Of a DNA stretch of 64,000 nt, positions 45,940 to 55,679 are shown in pieces. The notes under the pieces were generated by a model. It was given only the letters and a program-made list of their open reading frames with translations. It made no database searches and was not told the origin of the DNA. Every line of letters begins with the position of its first letter. Within the stretch, counting starts at the first letter, position 1. The position numbers were made by a program, and so were the translations under genes. The stretch comes from Rhododendron vialii (Eukaryota; Streptophyta; Magnoliopsida; Ericales; Ericaceae), in NCBI RefSeq assembly GCF_030253575.1, contig NC_080564.1, positions 28,422,561 through 28,486,560 of the forward strand, read 5' to 3'.

Positions 45940-46116
45940 GACAGTCATGGGTTTGTGGAGGCCGGACAAGAAGTGAGTCCCGACCGGAAAGCCCAAATTG
46001 CAGAAGAGCGGCAGGAAGAAGATGGAAAGTCAGTTTCGCTTGAAGAGACAATGTGTCCTGTTTGGTTATTGAAGATGCCAACATGTCTAGGGTCTACTCC
46101 GTCGAACTTCCTGTAG
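45940..46116 (+). CDS. Exon-like open segment, unrecognised
   Basis: After a plausible acceptor (tgtacttacag, 45930-45939) the frame reads DSHGFVEAGQEVSPDRKA and continues charged and Glu/Gln-rich for about 40 residues before a Cys/Pro/Leu end at 46116. Composition is coding-like and differs from the surrounding AT-rich DNA. I find no family and no convincing partner exon (45632-45835 is another open segment, MNSCGMVFYDEEPF, of unknown status). It may be the relic of a gene broken by the rearrangements nearby. Confidence 0.2.
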   Translation, partial: DSHGFVEAGQEVSPDRKAQIAEERQEEDGKSVSLEETMCPVWLLKMPTCLGSTPSNFL

Positions 46117-46371
46117 ATTAAGCGATCGCTGCTTAATTTGTTCACCAATGGGTCTAGTCCTCTTGTTATAGATGCCAACTTTAGATGATACCTCTCATTT
46201 AGACATTTTTACCAGTATTGGTGTTGGATATCCTCTCTCTGCTTGCACTAGGAAGAGGAAGAGAGCATCGTTGATTCCGTGTCTTTCCTTGTTGACTGTG
46301 TAATGCGTGTACATATTTCCTCTTTTGTATGAGTAGAATTTTGTTTCAATTAATGTCTACCTAGGTGTGAT

Positions 46372-46880
46372 GAAATCACTGATGGAAATGGTGGAGGGAG
46401 GTGACTTGGAGTACGAAAGTGATGGGTAAGTGTGGGTGCTTGAGTTACGTCTCGATATATATGTAACAAATTTAACCGTCAGTTCTCAATTTTGGGAGGA
46501 AAAGTTAAACTTTAACATTTTACTTATTCGTCTTCTCGTTCATTGTAGCAGTAATGATTTATTCTCTTTCAATAGATAATGGAGAACAATACTAAGCACG
46601 ACCAAGTGCATGAGATGGCAGCTCTACTTGCTCCTCAGACCGAAAAGAGCCTCACATTTACTTGTGTGTGTATGTGTGCACGAGCGTGTGTATGTTTTGA
46701 GAAGAAGAGAATGCAATGGAACTGAAATATCTGTGGCCATTGTCCGTCCCTCTTGATATGCTTATGTACTTAGAGCTTCTTGTACTCCCATGAGATGGAA
46801 CTATGCAACATGAAGTAGTAAGGTAAATTACAAAAAAAAAAAAAAAATGTAGTACAGTGCAGTTGATGAGCATTGGAAAC
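46372..46880. repeat. Direct repeat partner of 52058-52440
   Basis: The phrases atgaaatcactgatggaaatg, ggaggtgacttggagtac and cttgagttacgtctcgatat recur at 52058-52150, and gtactcccatgagatgg...gaagtagtaaggtaaattac recurs at 52328-52370. It marks a duplicated block of unknown origin. Confidence 0.7.
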
Positions 46881-47989
46881 CAATAATGCTAACCACACAC
46901 AGACAATTGGAACAGATCTCACACAGCACGTTCACGTGGCAAAGAAATGGGTCCCCCTCCCCCACCCCTTCTCTCTCCTCTCGTTTTGTTCGGGAAAATT
47001 GAAATTTTTTGTATATTTTGATACTAGAGCCACAAACAATTTTGCTCCCAAATTTTCCCCAAAACCCATTTCTGCTCCACGCACCAGCAGGTCCAGCACC
47101 CACCGGCCACCGCCACCAACAACTGCCGATCATCCGAGACGCTTTCAACCGCCATCGACCATAAGTTTCAGCACCGTCTCAGCACCATCCACCGCAAGTG
47201 TCAGCCGGTCCGATGCCCATTCCCGGCCACACCACTTACAACGGTCCACGCCACCATAGCCGCCGTCCCTCCGTCGCATGCCTCTCGCCGTAACAAGGTA
47301 ATTTTTTACATCTTCTCGCTTTGGCAAAAAAAAAGAAAAGAAAAGAAAGGAACAATGACTGAACGTAACCCTTTTGATTTTGGAGATATTTTTCTAGTTC
47401 TCTTTTCCAGCCTTCATTTCTGAGGTTGGGTGAGGAAAACCCCAAATTAATTTGCCCTAATTTTTTTGAAATTACCCAAATCTGATTTAGTTAGATCGTG
47501 CTGGATTCCTGGAGGTTTCTTCGTAAATCTCATTGAAACCGAGGGTTCCACTTTTGATTTTGCTAAAAACTTTGATTTTTCACCCATTCATCGAATGTTA
47601 GCATCAGCACTTTGAATTTATTGTTGTCTCAATGTGATCTTTTTTTGTTTGACATGTTTTCTCGTTCTCTTTCCCACATACGGGTTGGGTGAGGAAATCC
47701 CCAGATTGATTTGCCCTAATCTTGTGGAGATCTCAAGAGTATAACAACCAAATCATTTTAAACTTGGACCGTAATACTTCATCATCTTTCCTTATGTGGA
47801 AACTTATAAGGATGGTGTATTAGCTACATCTTGAACTATACTCCGGTGGAATGAAGGAAAAGAATAGTGGAATTAACATAGGGACTTTTGTAGTGGGTAC
47901 TGAATTTCTTTCATTTGAAATGCATATAAACTTTTTTCATTGATGTTACATGGGTATGCTAACTTCATTTTTTCCTTCAGAAATTGGTC

Positions 47990-48110
47990 AGATGCAAGGA
48001 GATGGGCGAAGGCCGAAGAAGTGATGAAGTCCATAAAAACTATAATTCCAGCTATGGTATGGATTGGAAGTTTGGAACAAGATGAATCCTAAAATATAGA
48101 AGGGGCCTCA
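47990..48110 (+). other. Exon-like segment
   Basis: After tttccttcag (acceptor-like) there is an open piece in two frames, one reading RWAKAEEVMKSIK. It is too short to assign. Probably part of a decayed gene. Confidence 0.15.
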
Positions 48111-48759
48111 TTTAAATCGAACTATTGCTTGAGTTTTGTACTCCCATGAGGATTTTAAGAACTTGGATTTTGTGGTCAGTTTGATTGCAATGCTACACTA
48201 ATTCAGATTTATTGGAAATTTGCTTGTAATTTGATATTTGCTTTTGTGTGCATTAAGCAACCAATTGGAATTTATGTCAAGCAGAGATTTTTCTTATTTC
48301 CATCTGATGTGCAGACTCATGGTAGAGCTATGCCTAGCCATAAGCGCCTTGGTATTTAACATGGTTTTCTTTCAATGCCCAAAAACTTCCATTAGATCTT
48401 GGCTTGGTGAAGGCTGGAAAAAAATTACAAGTTGTGGGATTAAAATCTCGAAAAAATGAAAAGATAATTTGGATCTAAATGCCCCAAACCTTTGGCGAAT
48501 TCACATTTCTCTGAAAACTTGGAATTACAACCAAAACAAAAGACCAAATACTAAAACTCCAAATCACTTTGCAAGCCTTGGACAAAAGAAAACAGAAAAT
48601 CTCATTCAAAGGCATGACATATCTCAACGGAAACACGACAACACATTGTCCACTTTGTTTATAACACATTCATTACATAATTTACCTATTACAAAACACA
48701 TTCCAATTATACCGACTAAACACCATCCATCAATGACATACACTTATTACACTACATAG

Positions 48760-49062
48760 CTAACAAGCCATAAGCACATGATAAGGGCACAAAAAATATA
48801 ATACATGACCAACGAAGCATAAAATTGATTTCTTTGGTGGGCTTTTACTTTGCTCTGTCAACTTTAGTTTTCCCACTGCTAGTTTCAAATTTCCCCCAGC
48901 CAACTTCAATTCCTCAGCCCGCAATCTAGGTATCACCATCTTTGCACTTCTACAACTATATTCATCGTACCATTCAAAATATTTGCATGGTTTACCAACA
49001 TTCCACTGACAAACACAACTAGGAAGCGTTAGGAACTCGAACAGCAGTGTATAACAGTCCAA
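48760..49062 (-). pseudogene. GRF-type zinc-finger protein fragment
   Basis: The minus strand reads CVCQWNVGKPCKYFEWYDEY then CRSAKMVIPRL, matching the core of plant GRF zinc fingers (C...CxYFEWYDE..C.RA..VIP.L). A Leu/Lys-rich helix (EELKLAGGNLKLAVGKLKL) and a hydrophobic C-terminal segment (about 75-95, FVGHVLYFLCPYHVLMA) follow, the usual coiled-coil plus membrane-anchor end of these small proteins. The N-terminal half of the zinc finger (CxCG...GRRFYGC) is not found upstream, where 49019-49525 contains an imperfect tandem repeat of about 95 bp instead. Likely a truncated gene captured between inverted arms. Function of such proteins is poorly known. Confidence 0.5.
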
Positions 49063-50353
49063 TTGTTACTGTGAATGAATTTAAAAATTCCATTAGACAA
49101 ATAGGCACACCTATGGTGAAGCAAGAATAGCAGTGAGTTAATGAAGACTTAAACCGAGAATCCCGTGGTTCCTTAATGCTACAAAAACCCAAGATGCTAC
49201 CCAAACCTTCTCTGAACCCAAACTGCTTACGTAATGAAGAACTCCACTTTTGGTGGGCAAAGATTCCCCCAAAGGCCCTAACCAAACACTTCACGCCCAA
49301 ACTGCTTACATAATGAAGAACTCCACTGTTGGTGAACAAAGGTTCCCCCAAAGGCCCAAACCGACCTGAGCAAAATTGCATATTTGAAAACCCATCAAAC
49401 CACCTCCACTGCATACACATTCCTCTAGATCTGCCACAGGAACACAAAGACTTGGAAATTCTGCCATCAGATGAGCATAACCAAGCAAATATCAGAGCAT
49501 GAAGTGAAAAGTCACTGATCAACATCCCAATTAGTTAACCATTTGAACCACCTCATGAAACTAGACCCTACTAATCTCAAACAACCCTTAATGCCTTGAC
49601 AAAATTATCTTCTTGAAACCTTTTTCCTCCAATTTTATTTAGAGAAAAAAAAGAACGAAATATGGAGAAAAAAAAGCAGCAGCAAGAAAAATCAAGCCCT
49701 AAACGTAGATTAATTTGGGGATTTTGGAAAAATTAGGGCAAACTAATTTAGGACTTTCCTCACCCAACCTAAGAACATGTAGGCTGGAAAAGAGAACAAG
49801 AAAAACATGTCCAAAATAAAAAGGGTTACAATGTTCAATCCTTGTTCCATTTTTTTCCCCCAACTGAGAAGAAACAAAAAAAAATCACCTTGCGTAGGAG
49901 GGACGGCTGTAACGGTGGCGTGGCCGGGGATGGTCATCGGACCGGCTGTTGGTGGTGAAAACCAGAGACATCGTAGGGGAGGGGGCGAGAGGGAGAGTAA
50001 TAAAAAAGGTGAGGCCATTTACTGAAATTTTTGTGCGCCAATTGTTTAGAACGGAAGGTGAGAGAAAATGGTGTGGGTATCGGACCGGCTGAAACTGTCT
50101 GGCAGTTGTTGGTGGCGGTGGCCGGTGGGTGCTGGTGCGTGGAACAGAAATGGGTTTTGGGGAAAATTTGGGAGCAAAATTGTTGTGGCTCTTGAATCAA
50201 AATATACGAAAATTTTCAATTTTCCCGGACAAAACGAGAGGAGAGAGATGGGGTTGGGGAGGGGGGCCCTTTTCTTTGCCATGTGGATATGCTGTGCAAG
50301 ATCTGTTCCAATTGTCTGTGTGGTTAACATTACTGATTGGAAAATCAGAAATC

Positions 50354-50744
50354 CTATTGGTACCGACGGGTACCATAGGGAAAATGTACCGACGGCCGCC
50401 GGACGGCCGTCTCCGGCCACCGGACGGCCGATCCGAGCCGTCCAAAAATTTTAAAAAATAAAACCGAGTGGGCCTACGCGAGAATCAATGGCATCCGAGG
50501 TGTGTAGGGTACTTGATCCGAGCACCCATTTTTCGTGTATATTTGTATATACGTGTATATACACGAAAAAGGGGTGCTCGGATCAAGTACTCTACACACC
50601 TCGGATGCCATTGATTCTCGCGTGGGCCCACTCGGTTTTATTTTTTAAAATTTTTGGACGGCTCGGATCGGCCGTCCGGTGGCCGGAGACGGCCGTCCGG
50701 TGGCCGTCGGTACATTTTCCCTATGGTACCGTCGGTACCAATAG
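50354..50744. mobile_element. Foldback MITE, almost fully palindromic (391 bp)
   Basis: ctattggtaccgacgg at the left is mirrored by ccgtcggtaccaatag at the right, and pairing continues through ggccgtctccggccaccgg and gtgctcggatcaagtac to a centre around gtgtatatacacgaaaaa. Arms of about 185 bases are nearly perfect. TA may be the target duplication (50355-50356, 50742-50743) but the palindrome makes this ambiguous. Transcription would give one long hairpin RNA. Confidence 0.88.
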
Positions 50745-50849
50745 CACTACTCTTGGAAAATTGATTCATAGAATGGCTACTCATTTACAACATTTTTTTT
50801 TTTTTGTCACAATGATAACTGTTGTTATTTATACGTCAGGAACGATACA

Positions 50850-51305
50850 TCAGACGGGAGACCCGTCCCTCGAAAGGGGACCAAGTAACCACAACGGTGG
50901 GGATTCAGTCCAAAGACTATATCCCGAACCACTCAAACCCTTACTTGCCAACACATGAACAACCGAATTACCAGTCCTACGAACAAAAGAAAAGCCGCAG
51001 CATTGGAAATTTTTGCTTAAGGCTTGAATATCATGAATGATCATTTCCACCTCTTGATTGGTTGTAACCTGGCCATTGAGCATCTTCACCAGCAATTGAG
51101 CATCACTTTCCACGAAAATAGACCCCAAACCAAGTTGGAAGCCAAGATGAACACCTTGTCGAATTGCCAAAGCTTCAGCAACTAATGAACTTGCACACCA
51201 CTGTGAAAAACCCATAGAAGCAGCAACAAAAAGACCTCTATAATCTCTAACCACAATACCATAGCCTCCTTTCCCCATGTCTTTCTTACAAGCATTAACA
51301 AGCAC
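50850..51305 (-). pseudogene. RNase H domain of a LINE-like/RVT_3 protein
   Basis: The minus-strand frame has GGYGIVVRDYRGLFVAAS, then LVAEALAIRQGVHLGFQLGL, VESDAQLLVKML and VRRTGNSVVHVLA. This is the order of plant RNase H-type domains (G.G.V.RD..G; AEA.A...G...A...G; E.D...V; RN...H.LA), with Glu of AEA and Asp of ESD as two metal-binding residues. The first catalytic Asp strand is missing at the start, the frame is broken upstream near 51305, and the usual conserved RN-AH is altered (RTGNSVVH). Probably the tail of a non-LTR retrotransposon ORF2; a domesticated host RNase H-like gene is less likely. Confidence 0.7.
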
Positions 51306-51392
51306 TTAACAGGGCAAACAAAAAGCAAGAGGTAACCACCAAAAATCCACAATTAATAACCAGGAGGCTCCTACACACATCAACTCACACCC

Positions 51393-51677
51393 CTACTCTA
51401 TTTTTAGACCCCTATAGTTGGCCTCCATAACTAGGTTTTTCTTAGCCTTCTTCCCCTTTCCACACACCTTGACCTTCTTATCAAAACAAATAGATTCCAG
51501 AGCTTCAATCTCCTTCAAGTTATTCACTGCAATCACTCGGTGCTCCTTCAAATTCTGTCCAAGTTCTCCTAGATTATCTGCCTCTCTCTTGATCACAGAC
51601 TCCAAAACTAACATATATGTTCTAGCCTCAGTTAGCTTCGTCTTAGCTTGCACAATCTTTGTAGCAGCTACCTCCAA
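51393..51677 (-). pseudogene. Coiled-coil gene fragment, copy 1
   Basis: 94 residues: TKIVQAKTKLTEARTYMLVL, then IKREADNLGELGQNLKEH and NLKEIEALES, ending in a Lys-rich stretch. It is heptad-like with alternating charges, so a coiled coil. Related fragments lie at 52558-52805 and 52867-53000. The family is not recognised; it may belong to the same plant coiled-coil/zinc-finger family as the GRF fragment. There is no start context or neighbouring exon. Confidence 0.4.
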
Positions 51678-51689
51678 CTATAATTGAAT

Positions 51690-52057
51690 TTGAGATCAAA
51701 AATGAACATTCTAAGCAAAAATAAAAAAACCATGCGACTGGAAATTTTCAAATTTAGTCGCCTGTTTTTTCAATTTCTTTCACTTCCTCTTTGGCTATTT
51801 TCCTCCTCCTCTTGGCTTCCTTGACCTCTGATTCTGCGGTGGCTAGGGCACTGTTCAAGTATTTGAAGGCGCAACGACTTCAACCACCTCTTCCAAGTTA
51901 GATCATGCAACTTCACCTCTAACCCTCGAATTGGAGCTTCGGGCCATAAATGTAGTTGAATTTCAAATCCATCCATCATAGAGAAACAAACTGAAAAAAC
52001 ATAATAATAGAAATTAGAGACTGAAATCAAAGAGACTGTGTGGGAACTATCGTGTAG
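51690..52057 (-). other. Exon-like piece, unrecognised
   Basis: The minus strand reads MDGFEIQLHLWPEAPIRGLE and continues to RKR-rich and Glu-rich ends with a frame change near 51860. Coding-like but unassigned. Confidence 0.2.
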
Positions 52058-52440
52058 ATGAAATCACTGATGGAAATGTTCAAGGGAGGTCACTTGGAGT
52101 ACAAAGTGATGGGCAAGTGTGGTTGCTTGAGTTATGTCTCGATGTATATGTTACAAATTTAACTGTCAGTTCTCAATTTGTGGAGGGGAAGTTACCTGCA
52201 CACAACAAAAAATAAAAATTCCCCTTCCAAATGGAAAAGGGTAGATTGTAAATGAGGTTATGGCCCTACATATCCCATTTAGTGATCACTTCCGCGTAAT
52301 TCAAATTTATGTATTTAGAGCTCTTGTACTCCCAAAGATGGACATGAAGTAGTAAAGTAAATTACCCAAAAAAAAATCGGTAAAGTACAGTCAATGAACA
52401 CAGGAACATTGATTCATGCTAAACACTCACAGTAACAAGT
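52058..52440. repeat. Direct repeat partner of 46372-46880
   Basis: Same order of phrases as the 46.4-kb copy, with small deletions. The flanking 52440-52550 also matches 51300-51400 (agggcaaacaaaaagcaa...aggaggctc), linking it to the coiled-coil duplication. Confidence 0.65.
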
Positions 52441-52557
52441 ACTCAATAGGGCAAACAAAAAGCAAAGCAATATGTATCCGAAAACACTACACATTAAGGA
52501 GGCTCTAACTCTCTTATTTCACGTTCAGACCCTGCTCTCCACCCCTAGCTAACATCA

Positions 52558-53000
52558 ACCTCCTAATGTCCTCCCCTTCCAGCGAGGTCAAAACTCTCAA
52601 CCTCTTTCTTCAACCCAACAGAAACAGAAAAATTCAATTCCTCCATGTCATTGACTATGACAACTTGGCAGGTATGAAGTCTTTGCCCAAGCTTAACCTC
52701 CTTTTGCTCGACCTTTATCATTTTGTCAACTTCTTCACAACCTTATTTTTTGCCTTGGCCACAGCTACTACTTTGCTGAGCCTCATCTCAACAGATAAGG
52801 CTTAACAAAGTACGTCAACAAATGAATAGAGGATAAGGAAATATAGATAAATGGATTTGAGAGAACTCAGTGCAACTTTACCTTCTCTCCAAGCTGTCCT
52901 ACATTATCCTCAACTTCAGAAATCATGTACTCCAAATCTAAGACATCATTTCTGGCTGAAGTTAGCTTGCTCTTGGCCTTTAGAGCCTCTGCAGTATCTA
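52558..53000 (-). pseudogene. Coiled-coil gene fragments, copies 2 and 3
   Basis: Copy 3 (52867-53000) has MELDTAEALKAKSKLTSARN then DVLDLEYMISEVEDNVGQLG, clearly paralogous to copy 1 (LTEARTYMLVLESVIKREADNLGELG). Copy 2 (52558-52805) reads MRLSKVVAVAKAKNKVVKKL, a stop, then MIKVEQKEVKLGQRLH and NDMEELNFSVSVGLKKEVES. Stops and frame changes show they are decayed. Confidence 0.4.
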
Positions 53001-53852
53001 GCTCCATTTGTAGAGTAAACAATTGAATTTGAGACTGCAAGCACAAAGAACATTCTAAGCAAAAAAAAATTAAAAAAATCATGCAACTGAAAATTTTCAA
53101 ATCTCCAAGTACTTCTCCTTTCTAGTCACCTATTTTTCCAACTTCTTCACTTCCTCCTTATCGCATAACATTTGTTTTAAAAGAAAATATAAATGAGGCC
53201 CTCACCTATTTATGCACCAATCGAGAAGTCTAGAACACTCTCATGCTTTCCAACTATTCCAATATAGAATTATATAAAAATATCTATGCAAGTCTAGAAT
53301 TGTATACAATAATCCAGATTATTCTAAGAGATAGTTCTACAAAAGTTTCTAGAATCCTTCAGGATTCCACACTGCTCCAGAGAACTCAAAAAAGTTCTAG
53401 AAAAACCTCTTAAGTTTTGGTGGGATGCATGCTAGGTGTTTGCCAAAATGCCTAAGTGGTGATGTTCTCCCCCACGTATTGCGGTGATGCCCTCATCGTG
53501 GCATCTTCATGGAACCTCTAGATCCCCAATTGCCATAGTTTCTCATTCGGTTCCTAAGTCGTCTCGCACTCCAGTTGTCCCTTCCATTTCACCAAGTACT
53601 CATGACGAGGAGTGTAGCATTTCTTTGTAAAAATACAACCGGCCATAATGTACTCCACCTCCTTGTGGTGAGATGTAGTGATCTTTATTGGCGCTTGGCT
53701 TGACTCGCCTCTACTTGGATCCCCATTGTCTACGTGGTAAGACTTCAAGCAACTCACTCGGAACACCGATTGAATCTTGAGTCGGGGTGGCAACTCAATC
53801 TTGTAAGAAACCAATCTTGTAAGAAACCTTGCCTACCAGAAATGGTCCCTAG

Positions 53853-54209
53853 TGTTGGAAATAGTAATCCATAATTTTCTTATTAATTGGGGATGCATGT
53901 ATCTCAAGTAAGATACATGATAATGTTTAGTTTTATCACATTGGGAGATGTAAAGTCATCTAGGGAATAGTGATTCATCCTCTAGATTAATCCATGTAGT
54001 CCTATAAAAGGACGTTCTATGTTATTGTTTTAATAAAATGGTAATACAATCAGAAATACTATTAGAGTCATATTCTCTACAATCAAGCCCTCTTTGGTAA
54101 AGTTATAGTTATATAGGAGCTCTGTAGGGCTCCGCCCCTACATCTCCACAAACTTCTTTGTTTTCTTTTCTTTTATTATTTGCTTCCGCTGTCCCCAAAA
54201 ATTCCAACA
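53853..54209 (+). repeat. 5' LTR of the dsRNA-binding retroelement
   Basis: 357 bp, TG...CA ends. The putative Pol II TATA box (54003-54009) lies 23 bases before the polyadenylation-type AATAAA, a compact promoter/terminator layout. LTR differences from the 3' copy cluster near 54110-54190. Confidence 0.93.
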
Positions 54210-54441
54210 TGGTATCAGAGCGGGTTGCGTTCATTATCTGGGCATAATCAAGTGATTCCATTCCTACCCCCTATTACTTTTTGTGCTCAACCTCATAAAT
54301 GTTTTTTGCCTGCATCATCTGTATTTTGAAAATTTAAAAAAAAAATGTTCCCATGATCTAATGCAAAAAGTTTTTTAGAAAAATCAAAAATTTCATGGTA
54401 GCCAATTGCTACAAAGTTTTTAAAAAAAATGCCAAAAGGCA

Positions 54442-55029
54442 ATGAGCATGTTGGGAAGTCGATCTTTTTTTGCTTCTCCAAAAAGAAATTTGGGCTTGTC
54501 AAATGACACCCAAAAAATTAAAGGGAGCCAATCTCCCAACAACAAAAAATGGGCCGCAGCCAAATTGAAAAATTGTTTGAGTGTTCAACTATTTTGCAGG
54601 ATCATGGAGAACCAAAATACGACCGTCGTCGTCAAAATTTCATTCAAGAATCTCTTGAACGAGATTGTGGAAAAATTCCACATCGCACCACCAATGTGGA
54701 AAACCTACCAAACTGTAGGGAAAAAATTCTTGGCAAGTGTTGAGATTCGAGATAATGCTGTTGAAGGCGGTTCAATCATACTTCACAGCTCTCCTCACAC
54801 AAAGAAGATTGATGCAGAGCAAGAGGCGGCTAAAATTGCTATTGAGCACTTGAAGGATATGTTCAATTTTGAAGTTTATGATTTCAACCTTCATGACAAG
54901 GAAATGTATCGTCAACATCTCGAACAAGTTGACTTCGCGTTGGTCGAAGCACTTCAAGAAAACAAGGCTCTCAAGGATGAAATTGCAAAAATCCAGACAA
55001 AGGCAAAGGATGCGAAAATTATGAATTAA
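54442..55029 (+). CDS. dsRNA-binding-domain (DRBM-like) protein encoded by an LTR retroelement
   Basis: 195 residues from 54442, or 141 from the in-frame ATG at 54604 (MENQNTTVVV), which I favour because conservation starts there. Residues 67-139 fit the double-stranded-RNA-binding fold: helix 1 FKNLLNEIVEKFHI, PMWKTYQTVGKKFLASVEI (strands 1-2), GGSIILHSSPHTKK (strand 3 and the KK patch) and helix 2 AEQEAAKIAIEHLKDM. The KK before the second helix and the AEQ.AA..A...L pattern are the strongest marks, and the KK contacts the RNA backbone in known DRBMs. Residues 155-190 (VDFALVEALQENKALKDEIA) form a charged helix, perhaps a coiled coil. The ORF is open although nothing else in the element is coding. 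It resembles plant DRB-type proteins and was probably captured from a host gene. Activity unproven. Confidence 0.8.
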   Translation: MSMLGSRSFFASPKRNLGLSNDTQKIKGSQSPNNKKWAAAKLKNCLSVQLFCRIMENQNTTVVVKISFKNLLNEIVEKFHIAPPMWKTYQTVGKKFLASVEIRDNAVEGGSIILHSSPHTKKIDAEQEAAKIAIEHLKDMFNFEVYDFNLHDKEMYRQHLEQVDFALVEALQENKALKDEIAKIQTKAKDAKIMN

Positions 55030-55036
55030 GGGGGGG

Positions 55037-55390
55037 TGTTGGAAATAGTAATCCATAATTTTCTTATTAATTGGGGATGCATGTATCTCAAGTAAGATAC
55101 ATGATAATGTTTAGTTTTATCACATTGGGAGATGTAAAGTCATCTATGGACTAGTGATTCATCCTCTAGATTAATCCATGTAGTCCTATAAAAGGACGCT
55201 CTATGTTATTGTTTTAATAAAATGGTAATACAATCAGAAATACTATTAGAGTCATATTCTCTACAATCAAGCCCTCTTTGGTAAAGTTATAGTTCTGTAG
55301 GAGCTCTGTAGGGCTCCGCCCCTACATCTCCAAAAAGCATCTTTGTATTTCTTTTATTATTTGCTTCCGCTGCCCCCAAAAATTCCAACA
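55037..55390 (+). repeat. 3' LTR of the dsRNA-binding retroelement
   Basis: 354 bp, matching the 5' LTR apart from scattered substitutions and a small indel near 55335-55350. It follows the polypurine tract directly, seven bases after the ORF stop. Confidence 0.93.
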
Positions 55391-55679
55391 CCTAGCTCAT
55401 AGCAGCAGACAAGTCCTTTGTGATGGGGTCTAGTAGACTTGTGTTGTGACAAAATTAACTTCGCCATGATTAAGTCTTCAATGGTATACTCAACATGTCT
55501 CCGCTTCTCAAAATAAACATAAACTTCAGTTGGAAACTAATAGGTCTTCCTTCTTCCTTTGCAATGCGAGACTGTAAAAAAAAATCAATGTGAAAGTGAG
55601 AAGTACGCGAGAATTTTCAAATTAGACTGAAACGAATTGGTAATGAAATTCAGAAAACTATGAATCGAAGGTCTCTTTT

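Larger units (their letters stand above)
46830..50800. repeat. Large inverted duplication around a GRF zinc-finger fragment
   Basis: The left arm (about 46830-47500) is mirrored in the right arm (about 49680-50800). Examples: gacaattggaacagatct at 46902 has its reverse complement at about 50300; caaattttccccaaaacccat at 47049 is mirrored at about 50155; and ctcttttccagcc...ggttgggtgaggaaa near 47400 is mirrored near 49760. The interior (about 2.2 kb) holds gene fragments. A foldback MITE (50354-50744) sits in the right arm. Arms of this size could be the ends of a large transposon or the product of inverted duplication. Confidence 0.75.
53853..55390 (+). mobile_element. Non-autonomous LTR retroelement carrying a dsRNA-binding-domain ORF
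   Basis: 5' LTR 53853-54209 (357 bp) and 3' LTR 55037-55390 (354 bp) run TGTTGGAAATAG to AAATTCCAACA and differ at roughly a dozen places by eye. TGGTATCAGAGC at 54210-54221 is the initiator-tRNA-Met primer site; aagggggg at 55028-55036 is the polypurine tract. The perfect duplication cctag flanks it (53848-53852, 55391-55395). LTR signals: TATAAAA at 54003-54009 and AATAAA at 54032-54037. There is no gag, protease, integrase or reverse transcriptase; the 827-bp interior holds only the ORF at 54442-55029. Its enzymes must come from a copia-like helper. Confidence 0.95.
53530..55480 (-). pseudogene. Chromovirus (Ty3/gypsy) integrase C-terminus and chromodomain, split by an insertion
   Basis: Minus-strand motifs in order: HHKGLV at about 55420-55440 (right of the insertion), then, on the left, GPFLVGKVSYKIELPP (53795-53848), FRVSCLKSYH, EVEYIM, and the chromodomain signature HEYLVKWKG (about 53570-53600). 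This is the 3' end of a chromovirus pol, where the chromodomain normally steers integration to heterochromatin. The retroelement at 53853-55390 lies inside it; the two sides join across the 5-bp duplication. Only this piece of pol is visible and stop codons are near, so it is dead. Confidence 0.8.

Noticed and set aside
46873-47259. 128-residue plus-strand frame, and the mirrored frames at 50046-50461
   Set aside because: Low-complexity Pro/Thr/Ser reading of the inverted arms; no domain, and both arms keep it only because they are copies.
54210-54221. TGGTATCAGAGC as part of a tRNA gene (also at 28586 and 29662)
   Set aside because: Only the 12-base primer-binding complement is present, directly next to an LTR; no cloverleaf.
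54549-54743. Second frame overlapping the dsRNA-binding ORF
   Set aside because: Short, in another phase, with no conserved pattern; a shadow of the main ORF.
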